In this document: positions 1 to 14,600 of the stretch, piece after piece
Layout of the letters: each line of letters begins with the position of its first letter
Position numbering within the stretch: position 1 is the first letter of the stretch
DNA from: Alitta virens
Taxonomy: Eukaryota; Annelida; Polychaeta; Phyllodocida; Nereididae
Direction: 5' to 3'
Assembly (NCBI GenBank): GCA_932294295.1
Contig: OW028578.1
Coordinates: forward strand, 37,718,685 to 37,782,684
Length of the DNA: 64,000 nucleotides
Made by a program: the position numbers and the translations under genes
The notes under the pieces: generated by a model
The model's database searches: none
What the model saw: the letters and a program-made list of their open reading frames with translations, nothing else
What the model was told of the DNA's origin: nothing

Positions 1-584
1 CTAGGCGGCAATGGCTATCACGGATTATCAGAAAGAAAATGAATTCTAAAATGGCACAGAAATCGATAAAAACAGAAATCAACCTTATTATAACTGAGTA
101 TGATCTGATAGAAAAGAGGTATTTCTAGATTTAGTTAGGCTTCCGCTAAACATTCACCATGGTCCTCTTGGCGAAGTTTATGTAACTGTAGGTAAATTAA
201 ATGTTGTGTGGCGAAAATCTGTCAAACTTAGTGGAGAAAATGCCTTTGAGCCAAGCAATCTGATTGGTCCTCAGAATGGTGTCATCATTGTATTTGAAAG
301 CTGCATCAAATAATGGTGGCTTAACTGTCTCTGTTGTGGCTAAAAAAGTTGGATTGCTTAACCACAGTGGCTAAGGCTGGAATTAATTTAGAGGAAGCCT
401 AGTTTAGAGTAGGTGTATTTCGTATGTCAAATGTTTGATAGAGACTAGGTCTCCAACAAGGTCGAACTTCCAGATTTTTGCATGTAAGGCTTTATAACAC
501 AGGAAATCGGACTTGTAGCTAACTGCAGGTCAACTTTGCCCCAATATCAAGCCAACTAAGCATGTAATCGTGGGAAGACCCTGA

Positions 585-703
585 CCCAGATAGCATTCTA
601 AATCAGACCAGCGTCGTTTCTATATCGGCCACCATCTGTACAGCATTGTTTTGGCATCGCCAACATCGTGCTGACGTCTACACGATTTGGAATGCTATCT
701 GGG
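585..703. mobile_element. Palindromic MITE, ends CCCAGATAGCATTC / GAATGCTATCTGGG
   Basis: 119 bp with roughly 20-bp inverted ends. Diverged relatives are seen at 61903-62005, 53540-53570 and 51830-51920. Confidence 0.6.
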
Positions 704-982
704 GTATGCTAGATAAACGCAGACTCAAATGAAAGATGGTCCAAATATTGAGGTAATTTCCATGCAGTTTGACATTGGCCCCGATATTATTGATGTTGAG
801 CCGATATCAGCAAAAGATGGAACCAATGTAGACAAGATATATTTGTATCCAACATAGGTGAAGCCTACTGTCATGTTGATTAAATGCCAAATGCAACATA
901 AATACTTTGATGCCAAAATGTTGGGACTCAAAACTTATCTCATCATTACATCTGCTGCTGACAGCTAGTTATATATGGTCAG

Positions 983-1276
983 CAGCTGGGTGGTGTGGTG
1001 GAAAGATGCCTGCTCCTCTGAAGGACGCGGGTTCAATCCCAGGCCCGGGCACCTTTCATGAGCATCATACTAGCTGGATGTCATTCGGAACGTTAAGTTG
1101 GCGGTCCCTTGTAGTCAGTGTCTATGCTGAGGCGAGTAAAGATCCCACCCATGGGGTAAATGTATAACATGGGTGGACTCCTCTCTCTCTCACCTCATCA
1201 ATCAACCCTCGATAGTGGCAACGACTTGCCTTAGAGGGCTGCACTTCCCATATCTATCTATCTATCTATCTATCTA
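983..1276 (+). mobile_element. tRNA-derived SINE with (TATC)n tail
   Basis: A B-box-like GGTTCAATCCC at about 1030, a body reading TGTAGTCAGTGTCTATGCTG, then CCCACCCATGGGGTAAATG, and a (TATC)n tail from 1251. A close copy lies at 11170-11465 and a minus-strand copy at 45975-46196. Confidence 0.75.
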
Positions 1277-1707
1277 CTAAGTTTCGGACCAGTAGCAAAA
1301 TTGGTGCCATGATGGATTGCCAGATCGGGATGACATTATTCCAACGTTGGCCACCGCCGGCCAAAATGTCCCGGCAACGTCCGCCAATGTCCAGCTGATG
1401 TGTATGTTGTCCGGGTGTATTTTTCACCAGATTTATTGTTTTAGTTTGTCTTGAAAATACGGTGCACCACATTTGTTTTGCATTTGAACTGATTCAATGA
1501 GCATATATACAGCAATTTCCTGCTGCTTAGTGCCAGGTTGGAACCAAATAATAATTTGTTGTAATTTTTTAACCAAAATAGTATTCTTTATTTCGCAGTT
1601 TAAGGGTGAGCTGTACAATCCACGGCCAACAATTTAAGAAGAAGGATCAAAGAACTTTCAAAATTTTATTGAAAATGAACAATCAGCTGCATAGGGGACA
1701 AAGGGAT

Positions 1708-1713
1708 TTTATT
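1708..1713 (-). terminator. Candidate poly(A) signal AATAAA of the neuropeptide gene
   Basis: AATAAA on the minus strand about 460 nt past the stop codon. Further AATAAA copies lie at 1665-1670 and 1587-1592. Which one is used cannot be read from sequence alone. Confidence 0.45.
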
Positions 1714-2173
1714 TCAACTCAGAGCATTGGGAATTTATATCTCTGGACGGGTTTACAATTAAAGGTATCAATTTAAATTCACTCTAATATTTCTATATTT
1801 CAATACTTGTCATAACAGACTATTGTTGCACAATCATTTATCCCATGTTATATCTAATTGAACTTACACAAGATACAGAATATTAAAACTACTAGGACTT
1901 TGACTGTTGCAATTAAATGTCTAGGATATTTTAATTCTCAAAATATATCGGAGGTAATTTCATGAAGCAAACATTCCTGATAAACACACACGCGTATGTT
2001 TACAAAATAAATGAAATGATAAAACGTTGTCTTTTACACAAAGGGATATTTATAATCAGGTTTGAACACATTAAACATTACTGATATCAGATTGTTTTGG
2101 GTATTTACATAGTCTCTAATACGCTAGAAGGCGTCAGTTAGTGCAATTATCACCAGAGGGCGTGCGAAGGCGC

Positions 2174-2380
2174 TCACTTCCTCTTCCAGCAGGAAACGAT
2201 GTTGACCAAGCATTGGACTGGCTGTCTCTTCTTGATTTCAAGTTGCCTCTTCTTCTCCTGGATCAAGTTAAGATGTCCCATCAATTGGTGTTCTAGCTGC
2301 TTGACGTCAGTGATCTCCCGTTCAATGTCTTCGCGCAATTTCTGTTCCAACATGTTGCCTCGCAAGTTCCTGTAGCCTCT
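2174..2380 (-). CDS. Neuropeptide precursor exon 2 (spacer, KKR site, cyclic peptide, stop)
   Basis: Acceptor tttcag|AGAGGC at 2382-2381, phase 0, matching exon 1. It encodes residues 40-107: an acidic/basic helical spacer, a first KKR at 82-84, a second KKR at 89-91, the ring CLVNIVSC, Trp104, and terminal KRK before TGA at 2176-2174. Placing the active peptide in the last coding exon is normal for this family. Confidence 0.83.
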   Translation of the reverse strand, partial: RGYRNLRGNMLEQKLREDIEREITDVKQLEHQLMGHLNLIQEKKRQLEIKKRQPVQCLVNIVSCWKRK

Positions 2381-5300
2381 CTGAAATGAAACGAACACGC
2401 GTTTAAAACTCATGACATCACGCGTCTACAACACAAATCGTTATATGCCTGAAGAATTTGTTAAACTCCGATTGTTTGACAAGTTCAAATGGCATTGACC
2501 TGGCATTGACCTGGCATTGACCTGACTTTGACCTGACTTTGACCTAACATTGACCTGACTTTGACCTGACTTTGACGCGACTTGTGAGAATCTGACCCAA
2601 TGAAGGACTGATGCATCATTATATCTTGGACGAACTAGTATATGTTTTTGAAGAAGGAGAATATGTTTCATCGGAAGAGAAGTGGTCCGTCTTATGATTA
2701 GGATTTTAGTTCACTTGTATAATACCAAGACAATTTAACATCTCATGCAACCGACATCCAGCAGTGATGTAGCTCATGAAGAGTGGCCCATCTGGGAATT
2801 AAACCTGGGACCTCGAGATTAATTCAGCACTAGCAGAGCTCATAATAAGATTGATGATGTGTCCTCTTGAGCCACTTTTAGTTTCAAGTAAGTGCCAACA
2901 AAACTGTGAGAAGTTTACTTAATGAATTGTGGTTTAATACCAAGAGAGCCGGTGGAATCAACACCATAGATCTATCACACACTTGTCACGTATTGGTGAG
3001 TATTTTGAGTTGTGACTTCTTTCCTAATGCAGGAAATGTAAGTAACTTATGGCTGTCTGTGGCTTCCTACACTCTTCAATTAAATCTATTGTATAACTGC
3101 AGTTAATTACTTTCAAACAATTGGTGGCTGTGTGTCTCCCAATGCAGTTTTACAGCTTCTTAAATCCCTACATCCTGTCTTATCTTTATGCTTGATAGAA
3201 GACAGCGGTGAAGCCATTAAACTATTCCCTGCTTAATACTAATGAGAAATAAACTCGATTTGTGGATGCTATTTCAGAAAAACAACTTACATGTGTCGGC
3301 GATAAGTGACATTCGACATTTGACAATGGGATTCAAGTATGACAGCTATATCGACTCATTGTCACACAGTCGGTAAGACTCAAATACATATGCCACCGTA
3401 TCGTATGCCACCGTATCGTATGCTACCGTATCGTATGCCAACGTATCGCTATATCCGCAAGTGGAACTAAATTGAAATATCAGATCATTCCGAATCATAG
3501 ACGATTTACCAGGTCAACCTCACATATATCGTTTAACGTATATCCGATTTACATAACCTTGACCCCATGTCAAGTCAACATGACATGCCATATAGGATAT
3601 AATATTATATCGAAATTAATAATGTTATGTACTTTATTGCGGATAACTAAAATTGAATTGTAAAGCAGATTTGTCAGCATACATTCTAACATAATTTTTT
3701 GTTATCGCAGATTTGGACTATATCGATGTGCTATTAATATAGGTTGGTGGTGGTGGTGATGGTGGAATAGGGCTTTACGTCCTGTATTTCTGCACCTGAT
3801 GGGCTAATTAGGACAGGTAGGGACCATGGCAATGAGACGAAGGATGTAACAGCCATCCAACATAGGCTCAACCGGGAATTGAACCCGGGACCCAGTGGTT
3901 GGAAGCCCAGCGCACTACCACTGAGCTAAGCCCCCACCCCCTATTAATATAGGTGGCCCCTGTTGTAAAGTTTCACCGTACCTATCTGACGTAGGTATAA
4001 CTCTTAAGTTTAATTTCATAGAATGAAGCTTCTATATAACCCTATGTATGCTTATGCTACACTCCATTAAGGGAGCATGGGATAACTGTATTCCCATTTC
4101 AATGACAACATACTGCAACGAAATATATTGTAAGTCTGGAGACTGATAATTACCTCACAGGAAATTGATATCCAGGACATAAAGAGAGGATCAGAAAAGC
4201 TTCATAATCCTGGAGGGTCATTCAAATCCTCTCAGTGAACTCTGTGACCTCTACATTTTTATATCAACTGAGTGGACAGTGTTTCAAGCATGTCAAGATG
4301 CAGATGTATGAAACTGATTACCAACAAGTGAATAAATGAATGAGTGAGTGAGTGAATGAGTGAGTGAATGAGTAAGTGAGCGAGTTATTGATTGAGTATA
4401 TGAGTGATTTATGCTATAAATGTTTAACCAAAGTCAGTTATATGCTGTATGTCTGGACTATGGAAGAACTAATTAGGCATAACTGGAGTGTGCATTGGGC
4501 AGAGCCCTGTGTTGGCCACTGGGGTTCGAGGTCTTCACCCGCAGCGTTACCACCCTTGCCATAAGGAAGACTAAGATTACCAGACCCGAATGCCGATTTT
4601 CAGCGTAATGCTGTAAATATATTTGAAATTGTACAATTTAGCAGATAGCAGCCAAAGAGAAGATATTTCTTATATTTTTCAGATGCTAATATTCATGTCA
4701 GACAATCGTGACCATGCAGCATTGCAGAAACGGTGTTGTTGCCGTAGCTCTTGCTTGGAGTGTGCATAAAAATGGGAGCATCTGTGTAAGGCATAATAAA
4801 GTAGCTCATTTAAGGTTGAACATTGTGTTTCTTTCAGATGTTGATGAAGGGACAAGGATTCTTAAATCATCTTCAAACACTCAAGGTCTGGTGTTGCAAA
4901 AGGCAAAGCATGTTTAATAATGGAAGAAAGCTGCTTTTTTGCAGTAGAACTATCAATTGTGTTCTCATGAGTTTTAGTTATTCTTCTGAGCTGATCTGTT
5001 GCTGCAGAAAAAACTACTGGTGGATTTTACAAAAAACCTATCTTTAAGACCACCCCACTATGTAGACCACCTCAAAATTAAGACCATCCCACAACATCAG
5101 AGTATTCTGGCAGATGTAACGATGAGATGATAATATGTAGACCACCTCAAAATTAAGACCATCTCACAACATCAGAGTATTCTGGCAGACGTAACGATGA
5201 GATGATAAAACTAAAAGTCCTCACCATGATACACATTTCTGCAATGGGTGGGGTTTTTTACTCGCTTCAGGCAGCACAGACACCTACTGCAAAGCAACAG

Positions 5301-8300
5301 CTGAATGGTAAGTGAATTGCAATTATAATTCCTTTATTTTCTTTAACCTCTGATAGTTGGTCATTGCACCTGTAGTGGTAGCCAGATAATGCAAAATATG
5401 CCAGAAATATGTATCCAATCTAAGTCTTAACCAAGTCATTTGGTAGCGTATCTCTATATTCCTAGGTATGTCTCAATTATCTATGGTATACAGGCCTGTA
5501 TGTCTCAAATATCTATGGCATACAGGCCTGTATGTAATTATATTGCAAAGTGGCCAGGGAGAGTTCATTGTATCAGGAATTTCCATTATTCAAAGTGGAC
5601 AGATGAGAAAGAAAGACTTCTTTTGTCTGGAAGGAGACGTAGTGAGGGGATGGAAAATGCTCCTTGTCGAACACCACAACTGTCTGAGAAGGCCATCTTT
5701 ATGGCCAAAGTTCTCAGTGCCACTACAGGGAGAATATCATCCTATGATATGCAGCAATTGGCATGTTGTGGTACTCAGCATAAAAGGCTTGTGCCCACTC
5801 TAACTCATAAATAACTTGGTATAACTTTTATCGCTTATTGCATAGTTTGAAGAAGTATTACAGAATTACTCCCGGACTAATCGGGAGAAAAAGTAACAGA
5901 GCCTATAGAGGGCACTACGACTGTAGCGGATAAAAAGACAATAAGATGACGTCACAACACATCGTTAAATGAAAGACATCACAGAATAGATGACGTCAAC
6001 AAGAAATATTTAAGTGCTACTGTGGCAGTGACCTCTTGTGGTACTTTTTCTCCCCATTAAATTTAGCTGTATCTGGCTTATATTAATGTATTGTCACAAT
6101 GTTTTGTCTCAGTGTTTTGTCGCAATGTTTTGTCTCAATGCATTGTTGTTTTAATATCAATGTTTTGTCTCAGCGCTCCAGGTCTGAAACAGCTCATGCG
6201 ACCAATGCAGCAAACATAGGAGAAATGTATGCGACGATGAGACAATATGGCTTGGAGTCCACACCATGTTAAAGATAAGCCCCATGAGTGGGGTCTTTTA
6301 CTCGCCTCAGAGTGGACAATTAGTTAACTGGCCAATGCCTTAACCACTAGGCCATCAAGCTGAGGCAATGATTTGTTTTAGTTCTAGGTAAGGTTTGATT
6401 CAAAGCTAAAACATCCACCTAATTATTACGTTTTTCTAAGTTTTTTCCCATACTTAGCCAAAAAAACAAAAGGCAGATAATTTAACCAAAAAAATATAAT
6501 GATTTTACAATTAAAAAAGTAACAAAAGCAACAAAAAAAAAACAAACAAAAACGAACAAACTTAATTGGCCAAACTTATTCCAAAATCCAGAAACAAAAC
6601 AAGTCAAAACAATTGAAAACAATAGAAGAATACGAGTTCATATTTTGAGCATCATTGTTGGGAATTATCCATTTTGCGCGGAGCTGTTGCATAAGCACAT
6701 GGGGCGGCCATATTGATTTGGTGCGGGATGAGTGCCATAATGGCTTCCGGCAAGAGTATCATCTCTCAGCACCACTCAGCAAGCTTTCTGTCTTCTTAGT
6801 ATAACTAGCTTGATTTAGCAATAATCGACCCGACCGCGCACATTAATCTAGGTGCCGATGTTTGATATCCCAATTATTATGTCTTATGACATGCACGATA
6901 TTTCTCTCCCACACACCATGTCATGTTTCTTATGTCATCGATGTGTGTGATATTTTATTCAATTTACTGCAGAAATTCTCTAACCAAATCATCAACATTA
7001 CTGCTATCTCAAAATGTAAACCAATATTGTAGAACACCATTTTTAAGGCCACTTTTGTTAAAAACTACAACTGCTAAATTCTATAAATTGTACAGTCCAC
7101 TTGTTTTGATTCTTAGGTTTAGTAGCCTTATCAATACAGTCTAGCTTAACTAAAATTTACAGATGCTGTTGTTTGTCCAAAACATCAGTGGCTTTAATTG
7201 TTAGATGATCTTATGTTAAATTTCAATTAATATACTGTAAAATATTTTAGATTAAATGTATCATTAAAGAATGTCAAACTGGCTGTACCAAATATATTTA
7301 TTACTAATTATTCGTCTTACAGATAGACATATAATTTCTCTTGACAATGTATGAACAAGTGTTAGGTAACTTCTGCATTTAGTTGAAAGAGCAACACTAT
7401 CTTAACATATAATTTATGAATTCAAGTTTTTTTCATAGCCTCAATAAGTATGTAAAACAACATCCCCAAAACCTATTTCTAAGTTTTAATATTCAACAAA
7501 CATTGTGTAAACATTCAGTTACCAACACACAAAGAGAATGATTTGCAAGCATCTATGCTATGCACTACCATTCCTGCATTAATTTAGCCTCACAAGGGAT
7601 TTTAATGTCTTTGACTGATATGTATATTCTGAAACAGTGAAAGTTGTTTAAATCCTTTGGGTTATCACTATTGATAAATTCAGCTTCAAATAAGATGTAA
7701 AAACAGAAAGAACAAGAATTTTGGTTTTTTCTTTATGTCTTTGTGTCTTGTTTTTAGAATTAGATGTTTGGGAAGTCTTTGGCATATGAAGTTTCTTTTT
7801 GCTTGTGGAATTTTTGTTTGAAATATTTTGCATACGTTCATATTTAAAGTATATACTTTTCTTTATGCATAAATGCAGTAGACCTTCGACATTAACACAT
7901 TTTACATTAAATTGTCTAAATGGTGAGGTGGTCTTTATTGTGAGAAAATGTCTATCCCATCTCATCATCACGTCTGCCTCCAGCTGGTCATATAAGCTGA
8001 CTAAGCTTCAGACCCAGTAGCATTGAAACAATACAATTATTATGCAGTACGATACAATATCCCACCCATGGGGTAAATGTGTAATATGGTGTGGATTCCA
8101 AGCAGCCTAATCATCTCATCATTATATCTGCCTCTGGCAGCTGGTCATATAAGCTGACTAAGCTTCAGACCCAGTTGCACTGAGAATGTGTAACATGGTG
8201 TGGACTCCAAGCAGCCTTATCATCTCATCGTTACGTCTGCCTCTGGTAGCTGGTCATATATAAGCTGAATAAGCTTCAAACCCAGCAGCATTGAAACAAC

Positions 8301-11300
8301 TCACACTAAAATGATAAAAAAGGCTCTTTGGGTTTAGCCTTGGTGGGACCATAAGGTCGACATGCATGCGTTGCTAGTCACATCTCGCAATGTCGTTATT
8401 TGGACGAGACTTGAACGCGAATTGCCCCTTTTATCGCTCATCCTGGTGAACAAAGCATGCTGGGAGGATATCTTATGTAACCAGGAGAAAAGTGGCTATT
8501 CCGGAAGCAGCTGGCGCCATCTATGGAGGCATACTTAACCTCGGGGCAGATAGCCTGTCATAAGTGTCATAATTGTCATGCGACAGTTTTTGGCAATCAT
8601 GACACAATGCTGTTGCCATATTGCCCAAGTGTGGGAGGTTGTCACATGATCTGATTTATGAAAAATATGTCATATGGACGCATATGTCAAAATAATATGT
8701 CGAAGTGAAATACAATGAAACTAGCCTTAATACCGCCTCACTTTTATGAAACCCCATTAAGATCGATAATAAACTTTCTTAATATTCTAATGTACCTTGC
8801 TATCAAAACAATCTCACCATAAAATAAATACTTTTGTTAGTCATTAATTTTAACCGCTATATTAAAACTCCTTCCCACTGGTCTGAAGCTTGAATTCCAC
8901 ACCATTTTACACATTAACCCCATGGGTGGGATCTTTTACTTGCCTCTGCTAAGACAATAATTTCAAGGCACCTTCAAATGTTACATCTTAAAAGTAAGCT
9001 GAAATTTAGCTCATGAAGAGTGTCTGGGGTTGAAATCAAACCTGGGACCCTCAGCACAGCTTGCATTTGTTTAACTTGTTAACACATTAACCACTAGGCC
9101 ACTGCGGTTGGTTAAGAATAAATAAAAATGTACGAAAAATAATTTGGAATCATGGTAACATGATAGTTTATTTCTAAAACGAGTTATAAAGTATAAGATT
9201 ACTAATGTAAACCAATAAGTGCCTGTCACCGCTGAGGATAAATAAAACGGAGGTGGCTTGGTGAAATATTACCATAAATTCCATATTCATAAATGTTGAT
9301 TTATTCAAATTTCATGAGAAGAGTCAATAATTTTGTGCACTAAAAAAAGTTGATCTTGTCCTAAATATTTTATGTATGAAGATATCTTTTGAATTAAAAT
9401 TCAAGGTGTGTAACCTCTGCTCTGTATTTAAGATGCATTTGCAACTAATGTCCAAATTGATTAAGAATTACATTTCATTCTTCGTCAAAATTATTGAGAA
9501 ATTTCATCTGTCTGACCTGACAGGTAAATGTGCAGGTAAAACTGTTATTTTAAGCCAGAAAATTGTAAAATGAGGAACAGAACCATTTCAATATATTTTA
9601 TGGTCTTAGTGTTACTGCAAGAAGCTTGGTCAGCTTAAATGACCAGCTGCCGGCAGATGTAATGATCAGATGACAAGGCTGCTTGCAGTACACACCCTAT
9701 GGATGTATTTTTTTACTTGCCTCAGCATAGAAACCAAGTCCATGGCAACTGTGGTTTGATAGTTTATGGGAATTTATCTATCTGTCTATCTATCTATCTA
9801 TCTATCTATCTATCCATCTATCCATCTTTCCATCTTTCTATCTATCTATCCCAGTCTATGTAGGCCAGTTCAACCCTGAGACTTTCTCAACCTCTGGGGA
9901 TTTCGAACCTAGTACCCTTATTTCAGAAATAGAGTACTTCCACCAGCCCATAATATCCAAGAAGTCCAGACTAAGTCCAGTATTTGAACCCATGAAAGCG
10001 CAAAGAGCTAAAGCTAACCTTTGCCATAAGACCACAGGTATCCTGGTAAACTATTTGGACCTATTTTAGTTTTCATTCGAAATTGCCATATAATAAGTAA
10101 ATGTTTAGATTTTCTTTCGCATGCATTCATTTAGATACACATGTTACTTTCATTCACATGACCAAACATGTAACTATAATGTTTGCCTTTCTGAAGTAAT
10201 TATGTAGAATATGTACCGAGATCACTCGTGTGTAAAAACTGTATATTGAAGTTTCAATGTGTGTATGATATATGACAGTATATTCTGTGCTTGTTTTAAT
10301 TTTATAGTGACTTTTTACTTTGGCGTATTTCGTTGAATCCTAAATAATCTTGCAAAATTGGAAAATCTACTTAAGTATTTACTGGTGAGGCACTGAAGCT
10401 AGAACAGCGAATTTTTACTTAAGGGTAGTCATGTCGAAACGCATATATTCCTTGACAAAAATGTAATCTATCTTTTCTTATCATTCCAAATTAGACATTT
10501 AGACATTTTCTATCAGTGGACTTATATTTTATTATTAACTGTATCATATTCCACTAATTAAAATGACTGATAAAGAAATTCCAGGCAGTATCTCATGGGT
10601 TTAGTGTTAAACTATGAAAAAGTTTCATGATTAAATCTTAAACCTCAGCATCATATATATTGATAGAGTACCACTCATTAAGGATGCTTAGAACACTTCA
10701 ATGCTTTTAAACTAAATTAATGTGACAAACGGCTTAGTAGCTTGAAAAATTTAATTGCCTCGAAATTTAAGGGCCTTATATGGGCTTAATTAGTTTAACA
10801 GTTGGTTTCAGTTTAAGTATTGCCAGAAATATGACTAAACAATAATTATATTGGAGATAAAGTGATGCTAGTAAATGTGTGATTTTGCTATTATGGATAC
10901 TAAGACTGTGGTGTGAGTGGGTTAGGGCTTTACTATTGACCATGGCAATGAGATGAAGGATGAAACAGCCATCCAACTTAAGCTCGACTGGGAATTGAAC
11001 CCAGGACCCAGTGGTTGGAAGCCAAGCGCGCTACCACTGAGCTAGGCCCCCACCTGTAATGGCTTTTACTCACAAGAGTTAGCAGAAAGCTCTGGGAATT
11101 GACTTATTATGCAAATCAAATACATGTTCTACACCACTATGCCTATCTCTAGTCTCAATAGGTGTTATATATAGACGCTCGCCTGCTCCTCTGAAGGACC
11201 CGGGTTCAATCCCCTTCATGAGCATCATCCCAGCTGGATGTCGTTTGGATGAGAGGTTAAACTGGCAGTCCCTTGTACTCAGTGTCTATGCTGAGGCAAG

Positions 11301-11572
11301 TAAAAGATTCCACCCATGGGGTAAATGTGTGACATGGATGGACTCCTCCTCCTCTCTCACCTAATCAACCCTCGATAGCGGCAATAACTTCCCTTAGAGG
11401 GCTGCACTTCCCATATCTATCTATATCTATCTCTCTTCTATCTATCTATCTATCTATCTATCTATGATACTGATACTAAAACTGCTACCACTATCATTAA
11501 TTACTACTATTACTATTACTATTACTATTACTACTTCTACTACTACTTCTACTGCTACTACTATTACTATCC

Positions 11573-11617
<45 letters not shown>

Positions 11618-14600
11618 TTCTTCCAAGCCTTTCAGGCCAACAAGTGCAATATCTCTAATCAAATTGAAGCCATTTCCAGAAGTGTCATTGACGTTCAAGA
11701 TCTGGGGACTTTTTAAATTCCATTTCATCGAAATTAAGTTCTCAAAGTAACAAGATTTTCGCCAAAAATGTGCCAAACTGTGGCGGGGAAGTAGCTCTGA
11801 ATCCATTGTAACAGTTGAGGTATTTAATGTTGAGAAAAGTGTGGCAATATTCTGACAGTTTTCTAGAGGACGATTTTGCTTGTTGCCGATTTGGCATCTC
11901 TCAGCCAATCAACGTGTCTCTTACAATAAGCTTTCAAATCGTCTTAAATTATTTACTTTAATTCATTATATTTAGGAGCTATATTCCATATATTTCATTT
12001 AAGTATCTGGTAAACAATGCTGGTATAATAATTTAATAACATAATGATTAAACAAACCAGACATAAGGAAAAAAATTCTAAATTATTCTAGTGTTATTAG
12101 AAATCGTACACCATTGTTTTTGAAGATTTCACATATAAATGTCTTTGATTATAAAATAATCTCATGTCATCTAAAACCCACATACAAAATCCATTATTGT
12201 ATATTATTACAAAGGTAATTATCCTTCCGTCATATAACGGAAATCTAAGGACATAACAACAATATATTTTCTGTATCTTGGTGTATTTTTGCATTACTGT
12301 ACTTTTGTGTTCTTGCGCGCTGGCATATAGTTCGCGCATTAATATTCTTGTAGACTTAGGAAATCCCTAAGCACCTATGTTGTCATCCGCGGCATTAATG
12401 AGTCCCCAGGTAACACGAGTCCCACCCCTTTGGTAATAAAACAAAATCCTATCAACTGCATTTAGACAAATGTGCGCCGAATACTTTAATAAGTTCTAGA
12501 GCCCATGTTTCAAGCACGTCTGTGTTAAGTAAATATTTTACAGCAAATTTGGGAACTTCCCCAAGCTTTTAGAACTAATCTATTCTTAAAAGATAAATAC
12601 AACTCAATATAATCTTCCAAAGAATGCTGGAAACTGTTCGCTGAACTGTCAAAATGTACACTCTTAATATTATCTTAAGAACCAAGAAATGTAGAATGAT
12701 ACGAAAGCAGTGACTTGGATTTTAATCATCACATAGGTTTATTTTAATGCTATATTTGCATCGTATCTGAAATATTTTCTCATTTATCTAATGGACTTTG
12801 ACATGTGATTAGAAAAGCCAATTTTCTTGATATGCTGAGTTGTTGATGAATCACTTTAATTAATATTTTTAAATCTATAGAAAAAAATCTTTGAAATATT
12901 CAACAGTGAACCATACTCCATACCAACATTTTATTTATTTTTTAATATCTACCTTTATTTTCTTACTAGCAATTGGTCATTCGGTAGAAGTTAGCTTCTT
13001 CGCGCTAAAGAAGTTTCTCATCGGAACTTCTTCGGAAAAAAAATTTACGAGGTTTGCACAAAATCTGTCGAACAAAGAGAACTTCGGTCGTACAAGGCTT
13101 TTGCAAAGAGGAGAATATTAATAATTCATAAAAGGTCAGGTTGCTTCTTGTAACCAAAGAAACAGGAGGGAGAGGTGGAAAAAAAGAGGCAGAAAAAGAG
13201 AGGGGGAGGCAGAAAAAGAGAGGCAGAAATGGAGGGATATGGAATAGGAGGAACAACGTGGGGAAAAACAGAGGTAGAGATTGAAAAATAGGAGTCAATT
13301 TGGAACAGAAATGGAGGGAAAGATTTAAAACACAGTAAAAAAGAGACATATCGAATTTAAAAACAGATTCAGACAAAGATGAAACAGACAGAAGAATATG
13401 TATTCAAAAGAGGAGTGGAAAAAAGATTCAAGAATGAGAAAAAAATTATAGAAACAATCAGACGGATAGCCAGACAAAAAACAAAAATAAGAAAGACAGA
13501 GATTAATGGAAAATAAGACAAAGATAGAGAAAAAAATAAGATGTGGAAACCATTATAATTATTGACAACATGAAACAGACAGAAATTGATGGAGATAGAT
13601 GGATAGACTGATAGAGATCAATACAAAAAGGTTCTTTATTACAACGATACAAATATAATTATTTTGCGTTGCATTCTGACTCATTCAGTCTTACACACTT
13701 TCTTGTGTTTCCTGAACTGATATTTATGTCTTAAACTTCCATGCATTTTCTATATTTTGTCTTTTATTATTTAATTTCATCCTAAATTTACTTTAATGCG
13801 CTACAAGGGAAAACTACAATGAGCGCATGATTCCATAAATTCAAATTCGTTAATATATTTCCATAATTGTTAATTTTCACCGTCATGAGCGACCTACAAA
13901 TTGTCCTAGAGAGGTCTCATTGGTTCTTTTATGATCTATATCTTCGCAGTGGGAAAAATTAATTTCTCACTGTCATTAAAATATGTCTGGAAGCTTATTG
14001 ATGCATTGCTTGCTGCATGGCTATATTCTAAGGTATTGTATTTTTCAATATATCAAGAAAATTTAGCAGCTTTCTGCATATCATACAAAATCAAGTACTA
14101 TACCAAAACAATGTATATGTTGTAGTTAAGGCTAAACAGTTCAGCTATTTTGCATTACGGTGCGACGATTCTGCTATTAATGTAACAAGCGACGCCAAAC
14201 TGAAAATTACTGTGATAGAATAATTATTAATTTTTGTGACAGTATCATAATTAACAAGGTCAGCCCTCTAGTGGAAGGACTTGTCACCTACCAGGGTTCA
14301 TACAGTGCTGTGCGTGAGTAAGTGAACCCCCTCCCAAAATAAAAAATAAAAATTAATCTCTTTAGTTCAATAACAATCAAAATGGCAAAGATAATCCTAA
14401 AACTGAAAATGTATTACACCTGATTAGTAAATGTAGTCTAATTTCATGATATATGATAAAATAAGTATTAATTATTTTTGGTTTTAAGATCATAAAAAAA
14501 AACCTACCTATTAAAAATAGCGTTTTACCAGCCGGGTTCACTTACTTATGAAGGACACTGTATTATTGTATGAAAAACAAAGCAGGTCTCCATCCATGTT

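Noticed and set aside
3735..3943. Functional tRNA-Gly gene
   Set aside because: It has A and B boxes, but the acceptor stem is imperfect and it continues into a SINE body shared with other copies.
5440..5814. 124-codon plus frame
   Set aside because: It begins in a local tandem duplication, lacks splice context or domain, and overlaps a second equally open frame.
11612..11908. 98-codon minus frame
   Set aside because: No recognisable domain, no promoter or splice evidence; it ends in a trinucleotide repeat.
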